NCBI RefSeq assembly: GCF_036237315.1
Contig: NZ_CP108356.1
Location: 1,860,001 to 1,924,000 of the forward strand
DNA: 64,000 bases
Source of the DNA: Streptomyces sp. NBC_01351
GTDB lineage: Bacteria; Actinomycetota; Actinomycetes; Streptomycetales; Streptomycetaceae
Direction: 5' to 3'
Below the pieces are notes generated by a model. The model saw only the letters and a program-made list of their open reading frames with translations. It was not told the DNA's origin and ran no database searches. Positions 33,914-42,454 of the stretch are shown in pieces. Position 1 is the first letter of the stretch; each line of letters opens with the position of its first letter. Position numbers and translations under genes: made by a program.

Positions 33914-35623
33914 ATGGCCGCCACCCCCGAAACGCCCGCAGCCGCAGCTCCCGCAGCCGCCGCGCGCCGCAAGACCGGCCGTCACCGCGGTGAGGGCCAG
34001 TGGGCCGTCGGACACCACACGCCCCTCAACGGCAACGAGCAGTTCAAGAAGGACGACGACGGTCTCAATGTGCGGGCGCGCATCGAGAACATCTACTCCA
34101 AGGCGGGCTTCGACTCGATCGACCCCAACGACCTGCGCGGCCGTATGCGCTGGTGGGGCCTCTACACCCAGCGCAAGCCCGGGATCGACGGCGGCAAGAC
34201 CGCGATCCTGGAGCCGGAGGAGCTGGACGACAAGTACTTCATGCTGCGCGTCCGCATCGACGGCGGCCGGCTGACCACCGAGCAGCTCCGCGTGATCGGC
34301 GAGATCTCCGAGGAGTTCGCGCGCGGAACCGCCGACCTCACCGACCGCCAGAACGTGCAGTACCACTGGATCCGGATCGAGGACGTCCCCGAGATCTGGC
34401 GCCGCCTGGAGGCCGTCGGCCTGTCCACCACCGAGGCCTGCGGTGACACGCCCCGCGTCATCCTCGGTTCGCCGGTGGCCGGCATCGCCCAGGACGAGAT
34501 CATCGACGGCACCCCCGCCATCGACGAGATCTACCGCCGCATCGTCGGCAACCCCGACTTCTCGAACCTGCCCCGCAAGTTCAAGTCCGCGATCTCCGGC
34601 TCGCCTCTGCTCGACGTGGCGCACGAGATCAACGACATCGCGTTCGTGGGCGTGAACCACCCCGAACACGGCCCCGGCTTCGACGTCTGGGTCGGCGGCG
34701 GTCTGTCCACCAACCCCAAGCTGGGCGTGCGCCTCGGCACCTGGGTCTCGCTCGACGAGGTCCCGGACGTGTACGAGGGCGTCATCTCGATCTTCCGCGA
34801 CTACGGCTACCGCCGGCTGCGCACCCGCGCCCGCCTGAAGTTCCTCGTCGCCGACTGGGGCCCGGCCAAGTTCCGCCAGGTCCTGGAGGACGAGTACCTG
34901 AAGCGCAAGCTGACCGACGGCCCCGCGCCCGAGCAGCCCAGCGGCCAGTGGCGCGACCACGTCGGCGTGCACCAGCAGCAGGACGGCAGGTTCTACGTCG
35001 GCTTCGCGCCCCGCGTCGGCCGCGTCGACGGCGCCACCCTGACCAAGATCGCGGACGTCGCCACGCAGCACGGTTCCGGCCGGCTGCGCACCACCGCCGA
35101 GCAGAAGATGATCGTCCTCGACATCGAGGCCGACCAGGTCGACTCGGTGGTCGCGGCCCTGGAGGCGCTGGACCTTCGGGTCAAGCCGTCCCCGTTCCGC
35201 CGCGGCACGATGGCCTGCACCGGCATCGAGTTCTGCAAGCTGGCCATCGTCGAGACGAAGGCGCGCGGCGCCTCGCTGATCGACGAGCTGGAGCGCCGCC
35301 TGCCGGAGTTCGCCGAGCCGCTCACCATCAACATCAACGGCTGCCCGAACGCCTGCGCACGTATCCAGGTGGCGGACATCGGTCTCAAGGGCCAGCTGGT
35401 CCTGGACGACGACGGCAACCAGGTGGAGGGCTACCAGGTCCACCTGGGCGGCGCCCTCGGCCTGGAGGCCGGCTTCGGCCGCAAGGTCCGTGGCCTCAAG
35501 GTCACCTCGGCCGGTCTGCCCGACTACGTCGAGCGGGTCGTCACGCGCTTCGAGGAGCAGCGCGCGGACGGCGAGCGCTTCGCGGCCTGGGTGGGTCGCG
35601 CCAAGGACGAGGACCTCTCGTGA
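33914..35623 (+). CDS. sirA: Ferredoxin-dependent nitrite/sulfite reductase
   Basis: This 569-aa enzyme reduces sulfite to sulfide with six electrons using siroheme and a 4Fe-4S cluster. The cluster/siroheme ligands are C435 and C441 (ACTGIEFCKLA) and C477 and C481 (NGCPNACARI). Two ferredoxin-like halves (about 60-130 and 330-400) frame them. Context (cysH, cysC, cysDN, siroheme chelatase) argues for sulfite over nitrite. The Ala-rich N-terminal 40 residues are basic. The stop overlaps the next gene's GTG (GTGA). Confidence 0.93.
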   Translation: MAATPETPAAAAPAAAARRKTGRHRGEGQWAVGHHTPLNGNEQFKKDDDGLNVRARIENIYSKAGFDSIDPNDLRGRMRWWGLYTQRKPGIDGGKTAILEPEELDDKYFMLRVRIDGGRLTTEQLRVIGEISEEFARGTADLTDRQNVQYHWIRIEDVPEIWRRLEAVGLSTTEACGDTPRVILGSPVAGIAQDEIIDGTPAIDEIYRRIVGNPDFSNLPRKFKSAISGSPLLDVAHEINDIAFVGVNHPEHGPGFDVWVGGGLSTNPKLGVRLGTWVSLDEVPDVYEGVISIFRDYGYRRLRTRARLKFLVADWGPAKFRQVLEDEYLKRKLTDGPAPEQPSGQWRDHVGVHQQQDGRFYVGFAPRVGRVDGATLTKIADVATQHGSGRLRTTAEQKMIVLDIEADQVDSVVAALEALDLRVKPSPFRRGTMACTGIEFCKLAIVETKARGASLIDELERRLPEFAEPLTININGCPNACARIQVADIGLKGQLVLDDDGNQVEGYQVHLGGALGLEAGFGRKVRGLKVTSAGLPDYVERVVTRFEEQRADGERFAAWVGRAKDEDLS

Positions 35624-35799
35624 GCGAGCGCGCCGCACCGTTCTACTGCCCGTACTGCGGCGACGAGGACCTGTTTCCCAACGAGACGGGTCACGGCGCG
35701 TGGGAATGCAGGGCCTGCAACCGAGCCTTCCAGCTGAAGTACCTCGGGCTGCTGGCCCGGGGTGTTCAGTCAGACACCGCTGGAGGGGACGAGATATGA
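35620..35799 (+). CDS. Small zinc-ribbon protein of the sulfur operon
   Basis: This 59-aa protein has two Cys pairs, FYCPYCGDEDLF and WECRACNRAF, forming a zinc-ribbon. It overlaps the sulfite reductase by 4 bp (GTGA) and cysH by 4 bp (ATGA), so it is translated with them. Its tight position suggests a dedicated role in sulfite or APS reduction, for instance electron transfer or assembly. Function is not established. Confidence 0.8.
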   Translation: MSERAAPFYCPYCGDEDLFPNETGHGAWECRACNRAFQLKYLGLLARGVQSDTAGGDEI

Positions 35800-36509
35800 C
35801 CACCACTCAAGACGTCGGTCTCAAAGCCGTGGGTCTCAAGGCGCTGGCCGAGCAGGCGGGCCGGGACCTGGAGGACGCCTCCCCGCTGGAGATCCTCACC
35901 TGGGCGGCCGAGACCTTCGGCAAGAAGTTCGCCGTGACCTCCTCCATGGAGGACGCGGTCGTCGCCCACCTGGCCTCGCGCGCCTTCCCCGGCGTGGACG
36001 TGGTGTTCCTCGACACCGGCTACCACTTCGAGGAGACCATCGGCACCCGTGACGCGGTCGAGGCCGTGATGGACGTCAACGTCATCACGCTCACCCCGCG
36101 CCAGACGGTGGCCGAGCAGGACGCGGAGTACGGCCCCAAGCTGCACGACCGCGACCCCGACCTGTGCTGCGCGCTGCGCAAGGTCAAGCCGCTGGAAGAG
36201 GGCCTGACCGCGTACGACGCGTGGGCGACCGGCCTGCGCCGCGACGAGTCCCCGACCCGGGCGAACACCCCGGTGGTCGGCTGGGACGAGAAGCGGCAGA
36301 AGGTCAAGGTCTCGCCGATCGCGCGCTGGACCCAGGACGACGTGGACGCGTACGTCGCCGAGCACGGCGTACTCACCAACCCGCTGCTGATGGACGGTTA
36401 CGCCTCCGTCGGCTGCGCCCCCTGCACCCGCCGCGTGGCGGAGGGCGAGGACGCGCGGGCCGGCCGCTGGGCCGGGCGGGGCAAGACCGAGTGCGGACTG
36501 CACGGCTGA
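35796..36509 (+). CDS. cysH: APS/PAPS reductase
   Basis: This 237-aa enzyme reduces adenylyl- or phosphoadenylyl-sulfate to sulfite. The PP-loop-like N-terminal motif is SSMEDAVVAHL and the nucleotide domain contains VFLDTGYHFEET. Two Cys pairs (C124-C125 in DLCCALRKV; C207 and C210 in GCAPCTR) bind a 4Fe-4S cluster, which marks the APS-reductase type. The catalytic Cys is C233 in the C-terminal ECGLHG. Stop and next ATG overlap by one base. Confidence 0.92.
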   Translation: MTTTQDVGLKAVGLKALAEQAGRDLEDASPLEILTWAAETFGKKFAVTSSMEDAVVAHLASRAFPGVDVVFLDTGYHFEETIGTRDAVEAVMDVNVITLTPRQTVAEQDAEYGPKLHDRDPDLCCALRKVKPLEEGLTAYDAWATGLRRDESPTRANTPVVGWDEKRQKVKVSPIARWTQDDVDAYVAEHGVLTNPLLMDGYASVGCAPCTRRVAEGEDARAGRWAGRGKTECGLHG

Positions 36510-37093
36510 TGACGACGACCAGCGAAGAACTTACGGAGACAGAGCAGATGAGCGTGAGCGACCAGGGCGCCACCGTGTGGCTGACCGGGCTGCCGAGCGC
36601 GGGCAAGACCACCATCGCCTACGCGCTGGCCGAGCGGCTGCGCGCCGAAGGCCACCGCGTGGAGGTCCTCGACGGTGACGAGATCCGCGAATTCCTCTCC
36701 GCGGGCCTGGGCTTCACCCGCGAGGACCGGCACACCAACGTGCAGCGGATCGGCTTCGTCGCCGAACTCCTCGCGAGCAACGGCGTCAAGGCGCTGGTGC
36801 CGGTGATCGCGCCGTTCGCGGACAGCCGTGAGGCCGTCCGGGGGCGCCACGCGACCACCGAGACGAACTACCTCGAAGTACACGTGGCCACCCCGGTCGA
36901 GGTGTGCTCCGAGCGTGACGTGAAGGGCCTGTACGCCAAGCAGGCGGCGGGCGAGATCTCCGGTCTGACCGGGGTCGACGACCCGTACGAGGCGCCGGTG
37001 TCCCCGGACCTCCGTATCGAGTCGCACACGCAGACCGTCCAGGAGTCGGCTTCGGCCCTGTACGCGCTGCTCACCGAGAGGGGTCTGGCATGA
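36509..37093 (+). CDS. cysC: Adenylylsulfate kinase
   Basis: This 194-aa enzyme phosphorylates APS to PAPS. Walker A is GLPSAGKTT, and DGDEIREFLSAGLGFTRED is the APS-binding stretch with the RxxN segment (RHTNVQRIGFV). The ATG at 36509 overlaps the cysH stop (TGATG); the ATG at 36548 (MSVSDQGATVW) is an alternative that matches the conserved start better. The presence of CysC beside an APS-type CysH suggests both PAPS and APS are made. It overlaps cysD by 4 bp. Confidence 0.92.
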   Translation: MTTTSEELTETEQMSVSDQGATVWLTGLPSAGKTTIAYALAERLRAEGHRVEVLDGDEIREFLSAGLGFTREDRHTNVQRIGFVAELLASNGVKALVPVIAPFADSREAVRGRHATTETNYLEVHVATPVEVCSERDVKGLYAKQAAGEISGLTGVDDPYEAPVSPDLRIESHTQTVQESASALYALLTERGLA

Positions 37094-38028
37094 CGACCAC
37101 CGTCGCACACGTCCACGACGAGACGGACGCGCCCTACGCGCTGTCGCACCTCGACGCCCTCGAGTCGGAGGCCGTGCACATCTTCCGCGAGGTGGCGGGC
37201 GAGTTCGAGAAGCCGGTGATCCTCTTCTCCGGCGGCAAGGACTCCATCGTCATGCTGCACCTCGCGCTGAAGGCGTTCGCGCCGGCGCCGGTGCCCTTCA
37301 CGCTGCTGCACGTCGACACGGGTCACAACTTCCCCGAGGTGCTGGAGTACCGCGACCGCACGGTCGAGAAGCACGGCCTGCGCCTGCACGTGGCGTCCGT
37401 CCAGGACTACATCGACGCGGGCAAGCTGCGCGAGCGTCCGGACGGCACCCGCAACCCGCTGCAGACCGTCCCGCTGACCGAGGCGATCCAGAGCCTCAAG
37501 TTCGACGCCGTCTTCGGCGGCGGCCGCCGCGACGAGGAGAAGGCCCGCGCCAAGGAGCGCGTCTTCTCCCTGCGCGACGAGTTCTCCCAGTGGGACCCGC
37601 GCCGCCAGCGCCCCGAGCTGTGGCAGCTCTACAACGGCCGCCACGCGCCCGGCGAGCACGTGCGCGTCTTCCCGCTCTCCAACTGGACCGAGCTGGACGT
37701 CTGGCAGTACATCGCCCGCGAGGGCATCGAGCTGCCGGAGATCTACTTCGCCCACGAGCGCGAGGTCTTCCTCCGCAACGGCATGTGGCTGACCGCCGGC
37801 GAGTGGGGCGGCGCGAAGGAGGGCGAGGTCCCCGAGACCCGTCTCATCCGCTACCGCACCGTCGGTGACATGTCCTGCACCGGCGCCGTCGACTCCGACG
37901 CCGCCACGCTGGACGCCGTGATCGCCGAGATCGCCGTCTCCCGCCTCACCGAGCGGGGCGCCACCCGCGCCGACGACAAGATGTCCGAGGCCGCGATGGA
38001 AGACCGCAAGCGCGAAGGGTACTTCTAG
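37090..38028 (+). CDS. cysD: Sulfate adenylyltransferase subunit 2
   Basis: This 312-aa subunit forms APS from ATP and sulfate. The ATP-pyrophosphatase PP-loop is LFSGGKDSIVMLHLA (about residues 45-59). Downstream family markers are HVDTGHNFPEVLEYRD and GGRRDEEKARAKER. It partners with CysN, 2 bp downstream. The overlap with cysC is ATGA. Confidence 0.95.
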   Translation: MTTTVAHVHDETDAPYALSHLDALESEAVHIFREVAGEFEKPVILFSGGKDSIVMLHLALKAFAPAPVPFTLLHVDTGHNFPEVLEYRDRTVEKHGLRLHVASVQDYIDAGKLRERPDGTRNPLQTVPLTEAIQSLKFDAVFGGGRRDEEKARAKERVFSLRDEFSQWDPRRQRPELWQLYNGRHAPGEHVRVFPLSNWTELDVWQYIAREGIELPEIYFAHEREVFLRNGMWLTAGEWGGAKEGEVPETRLIRYRTVGDMSCTGAVDSDAATLDAVIAEIAVSRLTERGATRADDKMSEAAMEDRKREGYF

Positions 38029-38030
38029 AA

Positions 38031-39371
38031 ATGACCAGCACCACCGAGCAGTTCGCCGATCTGTCGGCGACCACCCTGCTGCGCTTCGCGACCGCCGGCT
38101 CCGTCGACGACGGCAAGTCCACCCTGGTGGGCCGGCTGCTGCACGACTCGAAGTCGGTCCTGACGGACCAGATGGAGGCCGTCGAGGCGGTCTCCCAGGC
38201 CCGTGGCCAGGAGGCCCCCGACCTCGCGCTGCTCACCGACGGCCTGCGGGCCGAGCGGGAGCAGGGCATCACCATCGACGTCGCGTACCGGTACTTCGCC
38301 ACCGCGCGCCGCCGGTTCATTCTCGCGGACACCCCGGGGCACGTGCAGTACACCCGGAACATGGTCACCGGCGCCTCCACCGCCGACCTGGCCGTGGTCC
38401 TGGTCGACGCCCGCAACGGCGTGATCGAGCAGACCCGCCGGCACGCGGCCGTCGCGGCACTGCTGCGCGTCCCGCACGTGGTCCTGGCCGTCAACAAGAT
38501 GGACCTGGTGGGCTACGAGGAGAAGGTCTTCGCGGCCATCGCCGAGGAGTTCACCGCGTACGCCTCGGACCTGGGCGTCCCGGAGATCACCGCGATCCCG
38601 ATCTCGGCCCTGGCCGGCGACAACGTGGTGGACCCGTCCGCGAACATGGACTGGTACGGCGGCCCGACGGTGCTGGAGCACCTGGAGACCGTCCCGGTCA
38701 GCCACGACCTCACCGCCTGCCCGGCGCGTTTCCCGGTGCAGTACGTGATCCGTCCGCAGTCCGCCGAGCACCCCGACTACCGCGGCTACGCGGGCCAGAT
38801 CGCCTCGGGCGTGCTGCGCGTCGGCGAGGCCGTGACCGTGCTGCCCTCGGGCCGTACGAGCACCATCGTGGGCATCGACGCGCTCGGCGAGAGCGTCGAC
38901 ATCGCCTGGGCCCCGCAGTCGGTGACCCTGCGCCTCGCGGACGACATCGACATCTCCCGCGGCGACCTGATCGCGCCGTCCGGGAGCGCCCCGGCCACCA
39001 CGCAGGACGTCGAGGCGACGGTCTGCCACGTGGCCGACCAGCCGCTGGCCGTCGGTGCCCGGGTGCTGATCAAGCACACGACGCGCACGGTCAAGGCCAT
39101 CGTCAAGGAGATCCCTTCGCGGCTGACCCTCGACGACCTGTCCCAGCACCCGAACCCCGGGCAGCTGGTGGCCAACGACATCGGCCGCGTGGTCGTCCGT
39201 ACCGCCGAGCCGCTCGCGCTCGACGCGTACGCCGCCTCGCGCCGCACCGGGTCCTTCCTGCTGATCGACCCGGCCGACGGAACCACCCTGGCGGCGGGCA
39301 TGGCCGGCGAGTCCTTCGCCTCCAAGGCCACGACGACCGTCCAGGCAGATGAAGAAGGGTGGGACTTCTAG
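38031..39371 (+). CDS. cysN: Sulfate adenylyltransferase subunit 1 (GTPase)
   Basis: This 446-aa EF-Tu-like GTPase drives APS formation by CysD. Motifs: G1 GSVDDGKSTL, G2 region REQGITIDVAYRYF, G3 DTPGHVQY and G4 NKMDLVGY, followed by beta-barrel domains. It lacks a fused CysC domain, consistent with the separate cysC upstream. Confidence 0.95.
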   Translation: MTSTTEQFADLSATTLLRFATAGSVDDGKSTLVGRLLHDSKSVLTDQMEAVEAVSQARGQEAPDLALLTDGLRAEREQGITIDVAYRYFATARRRFILADTPGHVQYTRNMVTGASTADLAVVLVDARNGVIEQTRRHAAVAALLRVPHVVLAVNKMDLVGYEEKVFAAIAEEFTAYASDLGVPEITAIPISALAGDNVVDPSANMDWYGGPTVLEHLETVPVSHDLTACPARFPVQYVIRPQSAEHPDYRGYAGQIASGVLRVGEAVTVLPSGRTSTIVGIDALGESVDIAWAPQSVTLRLADDIDISRGDLIAPSGSAPATTQDVEATVCHVADQPLAVGARVLIKHTTRTVKAIVKEIPSRLTLDDLSQHPNPGQLVANDIGRVVVRTAEPLALDAYAASRRTGSFLLIDPADGTTLAAGMAGESFASKATTTVQADEEGWDF

Positions 39372-39374
39372 ATC

Positions 39375-39476
39375 ATGCTTGCCGACATCTACTCCACCTT
39401 CGCGAAGGAGGGCGGCCGCGTAGGCAGCGGCGCCCTCGGCAGCGGCCAGGGAGGGGTGGCGCGATGTGCGCGATGA
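39375..39476 (+). CDS. Possible 33-aa ORF after cysN
   Basis: This ORF starts 4 bp after the cysN stop (MLADIYSTFAKEGGR) and ends VARCAR. It has no SD of its own but could be translated by reinitiation. It overlaps the next small ORF in another frame. No homologue is recognised; it may not be a gene. Confidence 0.3.
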   Translation: MLADIYSTFAKEGGRVGSGALGSGQGGVARCAR

Positions 39477-39556
39477 CGTACGCGCACTGCCTGCGCGCCC
39501 TCACCCCCCACGAGCCGTACCTGCCCCTGCTCCACAGACGAAGACGTGCGTCATGA
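39464..39556 (+). CDS. Possible Cys-containing leader peptide before the sulfonate transporter
   Basis: This 30-aa ORF reads MCAMTYAHCLRALTPHEPY at its start and ends LLHRRRRAS, with Cys at positions 2 and 9. AGGGAGGGGTGG lies just upstream, and it ends 30 bp before the binding protein start. The position within a sulfur operon and the two Cys codons near the N-terminus fit a second cysteine-responsive leader. It does not match the RRHVDL pattern, so this is inference. Confidence 0.4.
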   Translation: MCAMTYAHCLRALTPHEPYLPLLHRRRRAS

Positions 39557-39586
39557 GATGACCACGTCACGAGAGGAAGACCTCCC

Positions 39587-40723
39587 GTGCCTGCCATCCG
39601 CACCACCCGTACCACCCGCACCACCGCGCGCCGCGGTCTCGTCGCCGCCGCCGCCCTGCCGCTGCTGATCGGCGCGCTCGCCTCGTGCGGCTACGGCTCC
39701 GAGGCCAAGACCGAGGACAAGAAGGCCAACGCGGCCTCCACCGGCGGCGAGAAGCTGTCGGCCACCGAGGTCCGCATCGGGTACTTCCCCAACCTGACGC
39801 ACGCCACCGCTCTCGTCGGCCTCCAGGAAGGCCTGATCGAGAAGGAACTGAACGGCACCACGATCAAGCCGCAGGCGTTCAACGCCGGCCCGTCCGAGAT
39901 CGAAGCCCTCAACGGCGGCTCTCTCGACATCGGCTTCATCGGCCCCTCGCCGGCGATCAACGGCTACGTGAAGTCCAAGGGCTCCAACCTGCGGATCATC
40001 TCCGGTTCCGCCTCCGGCGGCGTCAAGCTCGTCGTGAACCCGGACAAGATCAAGACCCTGGACGACCTCAAGGGCAAGAAGATCGCCACCCCGCAGAAGG
40101 GGAACACCCAGGACGTCGCGTTCCTCAACTGGATCGGCGAGAAGGGCTGGACGGTCGACCCGGAGTCCGGCAAGGGTGACGTCTCCGTCGTCCGTACGGA
40201 CAACAAGGTCACCCCGGACGCCTTCAAGTCGGGCTCGATCGACGGCGCCTGGGTGCCGGAGCCCACGGCCTCCAAGCTCGTCTCGGACGGCGGCGCCGTC
40301 CTCCTCGACGAGACCGCCCTGTGGCCCGACAAGAAGTTCGTGATCACGAACATCATCGTGTCGCAGAAGTTCCTCAAGGATCACCCGGACGTCGTCGAGG
40401 CCGTACTGCGCGGCACGGTGAAGACCAACGAGTGGATCAACGCCAACCCGGACAAGGCGAAGGCCTCCGCGAACGCGAAGCTCGCGGCCGAGGGCGGCAA
40501 GCCGCTCGACGCGAAGGTCATCGACCCGGCGTGGCCGAGCATCCTGATCACCGACGACCCGCTGGCCTCGACGCTGAAGACGCAGGCCGACTACGCGGTC
40601 AAGGCCAAGCTCATCGAGCAGCCCGACCTGGCCGGCATCTACGACCTGACGCTCCTGAACAAGGTCCTGAAGGCCGCCGGCAAGCCCGAGGTCTCCGACG
40701 CCGGTCTCGGCGCCACCAAGTAA
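39587..40723 (+). CDS. ssuA: Sulfonate-type ABC transporter substrate-binding lipoprotein
   Basis: This 378-aa periplasmic-type binding protein belongs to the SsuA/TauA/NMT1 group. The lipoprotein signal has a basic RTT-repeat head and lipobox LASC with C34. Core motifs are VRIGYFPNLTHATALVGL, NAGPSEIEALNGGSLDIGF and the GPSPAINGYVKS segment. It would bind aliphatic sulfonates or a related sulfur source, from its place in the sulfur operon; nitrate or taurine cannot be ruled out. The GTG at 39587 follows GAGAGGAAG. Confidence 0.88.
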   Translation: MPAIRTTRTTRTTARRGLVAAAALPLLIGALASCGYGSEAKTEDKKANAASTGGEKLSATEVRIGYFPNLTHATALVGLQEGLIEKELNGTTIKPQAFNAGPSEIEALNGGSLDIGFIGPSPAINGYVKSKGSNLRIISGSASGGVKLVVNPDKIKTLDDLKGKKIATPQKGNTQDVAFLNWIGEKGWTVDPESGKGDVSVVRTDNKVTPDAFKSGSIDGAWVPEPTASKLVSDGGAVLLDETALWPDKKFVITNIIVSQKFLKDHPDVVEAVLRGTVKTNEWINANPDKAKASANAKLAAEGGKPLDAKVIDPAWPSILITDDPLASTLKTQADYAVKAKLIEQPDLAGIYDLTLLNKVLKAAGKPEVSDAGLGATK

Positions 40724-40766
40724 CCACGCGATCCCCGTAATCCAGCAATCCCAGGAGGTGACGACC

Positions 40767-41564
40767 ATGGCCACCACGCTCGCCAAGGCTGCCGAGGGCA
40801 CCGTAGCGGAGCAGCACACGCATGCCGCCCGTATCGAGCACGTCTCGAAGTCCTTCTCCGGCCCGGCCGGATCGCAGCTCGTCCTGGACGACATCAGCCT
40901 CGATGTCGCTCCCGGAGAGTTCGTCACCATCCTGGGTGCCTCGGGGTGTGGAAAGTCCACGCTGCTGAACCTGGTCGCGGGTCTGGACAAGCCGTCCGCG
41001 GGGTCCATCGAGACCCCTGGCGGCCGCCCGGCGCTCATGTTCCAGGAGCACGCCCTCTTCCCGTGGCTGACCGCGGGCAAGAACATCGAACTCGCCCTGC
41101 GCCTGCGCGGGGTCGCCAAGGCCGACCGCAAGCCGGAGGCCGAGCGCCTGCTGGAGCTCGTCCGCCTCGGCGGCGCGTACGGCAAGCGCGTCCACGAGCT
41201 GTCCGGCGGCATGCGCCAGCGCGTCGCCCTGGCCCGCGCCCTCGCCCAGGACAGCCGTCTGCTGCTGATGGACGAGCCGTTCGCGGCCCTCGACGCCATC
41301 ACCCGCGACGTCCTGCACGGCGAACTCACCCGTATCTGGGCCGAGACCGGGCTGTCCGTCCTCTTCGTCACGCACAACGTGCGCGAGGCCGTGCGCCTCG
41401 CCCAGCGCGTGGTCCTGCTCTCTTCCCGGCCCGGCCGGGTCGCGAAGGAATGGACCGTGGGCATCCCGCAGCCGCGCCGCATCGAGGACGCGGACGTCGC
41501 GGAACTGTCCCTTGAGATCACTGAACACCTGCGTGGGGAGATCCGCCGCCATGGCCAGCACTGA
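40767..41564 (+). CDS. ssuB: Sulfonate-type ABC transporter ATPase
   Basis: This 265-aa ATPase has Walker A GASGCGKSTLLNLV, Q-loop FQEHALFPWLT, signature LSGGMRQRVALARALA and Walker B LLLMDEPFAALD, ending with the switch His in FVTHNVREAVRLA. It energises the permease encoded just downstream. The ATG at 40767 has AGGAGG 8 bp upstream. It overlaps the permease gene by 14 bp. Confidence 0.9.
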   Translation: MATTLAKAAEGTVAEQHTHAARIEHVSKSFSGPAGSQLVLDDISLDVAPGEFVTILGASGCGKSTLLNLVAGLDKPSAGSIETPGGRPALMFQEHALFPWLTAGKNIELALRLRGVAKADRKPEAERLLELVRLGGAYGKRVHELSGGMRQRVALARALAQDSRLLLMDEPFAALDAITRDVLHGELTRIWAETGLSVLFVTHNVREAVRLAQRVVLLSSRPGRVAKEWTVGIPQPRRIEDADVAELSLEITEHLRGEIRRHGQH

Positions 41565-42450
41565 CATCAAGCCCAAGGGCAAGGCCAACGGCACCGACGA
41601 CCTCGCCGGTCTGGAGGCCGGTCTGGACGCCCTCGACGCCGTCCAGACCCACCGGACCCCGTTCCGCGAGGTCCTCACCAAGAAGATCCTGCCCCCGGTC
41701 CTGGCCGTCGGCCTGGTCCTGCTGGTCTGGCAGATCCTCGTCGCCGCGAAGGTCACCGAGGAGACCAAGCTCCCGGCCCTGTCCGCGGTGTGGGACAGCC
41801 TGGCCGACATGTGGCTGAAGGGCACCCTGCTGGAGGTCATCTGGACCAGCGTGTCCCGCGGCCTCCTCGGCTTCCTCCTCGCCCTGGCCATCGGCACTCC
41901 GCTCGGCCTGCTCGTCGCCCGGGTGAAGGTGGTCCGCGCCGCGATCGGCCCGATCCTCCAGGGCCTGCAGTCCCTGCCCTCGGTGGCCTGGGTCCCGCCG
42001 GCCGTGCTCTGGTTCGGCCTCAACGACGCCATGATGTTCACGGTGATCCTGCTGGGCGCCGTCCCGTCCATCGCCAACGGCCTCGTCTCCGGCATCGACC
42101 AGATCCCGCCGCTGTACCTGCGGGCCGGCCGCACCCTGGGCGCCACGGGGCTGCGCGGTGCCTGGCACGTCGTCATGCCGGCCGCACTGCCCGGCTACCT
42201 GGCCGGCCTCAAGCAGGGCTGGGCCTTCTCCTGGCGCTCGCTGATGGCCGCCGAGATCATCGCCTCCTCCCCCGACCTGGGCCTGGGCCTGGGCCAGCTG
42301 CTGGAGAACGGCCGCAACAACATCGACCTGCCGGGCGTGTTCCTCGCGATCATCCTGATCCTGGTCGTCGGCATCGCCATCGACCTGCTGATCTTCAGCC
42401 CGCTGGAGCGGTGGGTGCTGCGCACCCGCGGCCTGCTGGTCAAGAGCTAG
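41551..42450 (+). CDS. ssuC: Sulfonate-type ABC transporter permease
   Basis: This 299-aa inner-membrane permease has six helices after a 45-residue cytosolic head. The EAA loop lies in RAGRTLGATGLRGAWHVVMP (20 residues), with ALPGYLAGLKQGWAFSWRSL beside it. The layout is that of SsuC/TauC-type permeases. The ATG at 41551 lies inside the end of the ATPase gene, with GGGGAG upstream. Confidence 0.9.
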   Translation: MASTDIKPKGKANGTDDLAGLEAGLDALDAVQTHRTPFREVLTKKILPPVLAVGLVLLVWQILVAAKVTEETKLPALSAVWDSLADMWLKGTLLEVIWTSVSRGLLGFLLALAIGTPLGLLVARVKVVRAAIGPILQGLQSLPSVAWVPPAVLWFGLNDAMMFTVILLGAVPSIANGLVSGIDQIPPLYLRAGRTLGATGLRGAWHVVMPAALPGYLAGLKQGWAFSWRSLMAAEIIASSPDLGLGLGQLLENGRNNIDLPGVFLAIILILVVGIAIDLLIFSPLERWVLRTRGLLVKS

Positions 42451-42454
42451 TCCG

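Noticed and set aside
33851..35806. A 651-residue minus-strand open frame
   Set aside because: It is antisense to the sulfite reductase, with no recognisable domain.
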